From NCBI GenBank assembly GCA_016744435.1, contig JADGEJ010000021.1, forward strand, positions 1 through 63,423: a DNA stretch of 63,423 nucleotides, read 5' to 3'. Numbering within the stretch: position 1 is the first letter of the stretch; the number at the start of each line of letters is the position of its first letter. The position numbers and the translations under genes were made by a program. Below the pieces are notes generated by a model. That model worked only from the letters and a program-made list of their open reading frames with translations. It ran no database searches and was not told where the DNA came from. This DNA is from Lentibacter sp. GTDB lineage: Bacteria; Pseudomonadota; Alphaproteobacteria; Rhodobacterales; Rhodobacteraceae. Below are positions 62,396-63,423 of the stretch, piece after piece.

Positions 62396-62923
62396 ATGTG
62401 CCATAGAACTCGGCTTGCGGCCTTATGTCTTTGCATCACCCTCGTCCCTGCAGCTTGGGCGGCGCCCTCAGAACATGACGCTACCCTCAAAACGCTGTCT
62501 CTTCGCTGTGCAGAGGCTGTCGCAGGAAAAAGTTTTGCAGGACTTTCAAACTTGCCGAAGCTCGAAACCGAGCAAGTGCCCTTCTTGTCAAAAATGCGCC
62601 AGCGTTACAAAGTTCCTGCCGCCCCCTTCCGGCTCAACACAGAAGTCAACAAAAACGGCGTCTACTCCTGCGCAATAGAGCACCTCGGCTCGGCCGAATG
62701 GGACCCGATTGACGCCTACCTACGCAATGACTTTGTTGTAAAGGCAGATTTGTCGCCTCTCAGGCCCAAGCTTATTAGAAAAGGCTGCTATCGCGCCCGT
62801 TTCAAAGGCAAGCGCATCTTCATCTCGACCACCTCGCGCCCGCACACCGTTAAACGGATGACAATCAAACCCGGCAACGCTATCTTGGCCTTCGGTGGCC
62901 CTGGGGCCCCCTGTTCGAAATAG
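62396..62923 (+). CDS. Secreted protein of unknown function
   Basis: About 175 residues from the ATG at 62396. The signal peptide is MCHRTRLAALCLCITLVPAAWA, followed by a basic mature part with four cysteines at most (LRCAEA, YSCAIEH, KGCYRARF, PCSK). The mature protein includes FVVKADLSPLRPKLIRKGCYR. No family recognised. A frame extension upstream to 62213 covers the duplicated segment and is unlikely to be used. An AGGAG for the next gene lies at its stop. Confidence 0.6.
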   Translation: MCHRTRLAALCLCITLVPAAWAAPSEHDATLKTLSLRCAEAVAGKSFAGLSNLPKLETEQVPFLSKMRQRYKVPAAPFRLNTEVNKNGVYSCAIEHLGSAEWDPIDAYLRNDFVVKADLSPLRPKLIRKGCYRARFKGKRIFISTTSRPHTVKRMTIKPGNAILAFGGPGAPCSK

Positions 62924-62933
62924 GAGCTTTCCC

Positions 62934-63330
62934 ATGGGTTTCATTTTACGCTGGCTGGCCGCGCTTGGCCTTTTGAGCGCAACGTTCAACCCCACAGAGT
63001 GGAACTACGTCAGTTGGGCGCAGGCCAACTGGGGGGAGCAGATGGCGCTCACCGTGTTGCTCGGGCTCTTGCTCATGGTTGGCTACATCATCTACCTGCG
63101 CGCCACGCTGCGCTCGATCGGGCTGTTTGGCATGCTTCTTGGTGCTCGCCCTCGTAAGCGCACTGCTCTGGGTGCTTTACGACTATGGCTGGCTCACGCT
63201 CGACAATGCCCAAACAAACACATGGCTCGGCATTGTCGCGCTCTCCCTCGTGCTCGGTGTCGGCCTCAGCTGGAGCCACGTGCGCCGCGCGCTTTCGGGC
63301 CAAGCAGACATGGATGATGTTGACGACTAG
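62934..63330 (+). pseudogene. DUF6524-family membrane protein with a frameshift
   Basis: Starts MGFILRWLAALGLLSATFNPTEWN after AGGAG and reads as DUF6524 up to LRSIGLFGM (about 63132). It then loses the frame; the matching continuation (FLVLALVSALLWVLYDYGWL ... SGQADMDDVDD) is in another frame to 63330. Removing one C near 63133-63136 restores the full family protein of about 131 residues with four transmembrane helices. It is either a real inactivating insertion, a sequencing error or, less likely, programmed frameshifting. Confidence 0.8.
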
Positions 63331-63423
63331 GGTGTGGACTCAATTCAGCCAACATCTGATTGCGAAGATTTGAACCATTGATAGGAAGTTGCGTTTCAGC
63401 TTTTCGTATCTTGTCGTCAATCG

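Overview
The window is chromosomal DNA from an alphaproteobacterium of the family Rhodobacteraceae, most likely the marine Roseobacter group. This rests on gene content and synteny: a complete gene transfer agent (GTA) cluster of the Rhodobacter capsulatus type, the C4-pathway 5-aminolevulinate synthase HemA, divergent ure and urt operons with a small membrane gene inside the urease operon, DUF2842 and DUF6524 proteins, and the short GGATATTT...AAGAA intergenic motif. The genus cannot be named from sequence alone. No tRNA, rRNA, CRISPR array or intact transposase was recognised.

Layout. 1-4.3 kb: accessory left edge with short inverted repeats, an RTX-type calcium-binding protein, and an SDR/SnoaL-like pair divergent from an HxlR regulator. 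4.3-7.5 kb: branched-chain amino acid genes (acetolactate synthase large and small subunits) behind a promoter, a 15-residue Leu/Val/Ile-rich leader peptide and a transcription attenuator. 7.5-11.4 kb: a small unknown protein, an XRE regulator, a DUF2189 membrane protein and an amidase. 11.5-20.5 kb: prfB, PBP1A, AmiC, an aminotransferase, an M48 protease with TPRs and two DsbA-like proteins. 20.5-28 kb: ispG, a RodZ-like protein, hemA with an FNR-type box, an M20 peptidase, a fluoroacetate-dehalogenase-like hydrolase and cysE. 28.1-42.2 kb: the GTA structural cluster on the minus strand, from the small terminase down to the 1303-residue host-specificity protein, ending in an intrinsic terminator. 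42.4-50.1 kb: an esterase / DNA glycosylase / cobK / ABC ATPase chain, an ArsM-like methyltransferase, rpiB, an SDR, a DUF2842 protein and purA. 50.4-62.0 kb: a urea module, with ureD-A-(small gene)-B-C-E-F-G on the minus strand and urtA-B-C-D-E on the plus strand, so that urea is imported by UrtABCDE and hydrolysed by nickel urease matured by UreDEFG. 62.0-63.4 kb: a secreted unknown protein and a frameshifted DUF6524 gene with a partial duplicate of its 5' end upstream.

The most unusual signal is a recurring 12-bp periodicity. At least six unrelated places carry short tandem arrays of a 12-bp unit (a seventh has a 6-bp unit). Three lie in frame inside conserved genes (GTA prohead protease, ABC ATPase N-terminus, an SDR) and three are intergenic. 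The unit sequence differs from place to place but the length does not, which suggests a common mutational or copying process rather than selection on one motif. The best-supported regulatory discovery is the ilv leader-peptide attenuator.
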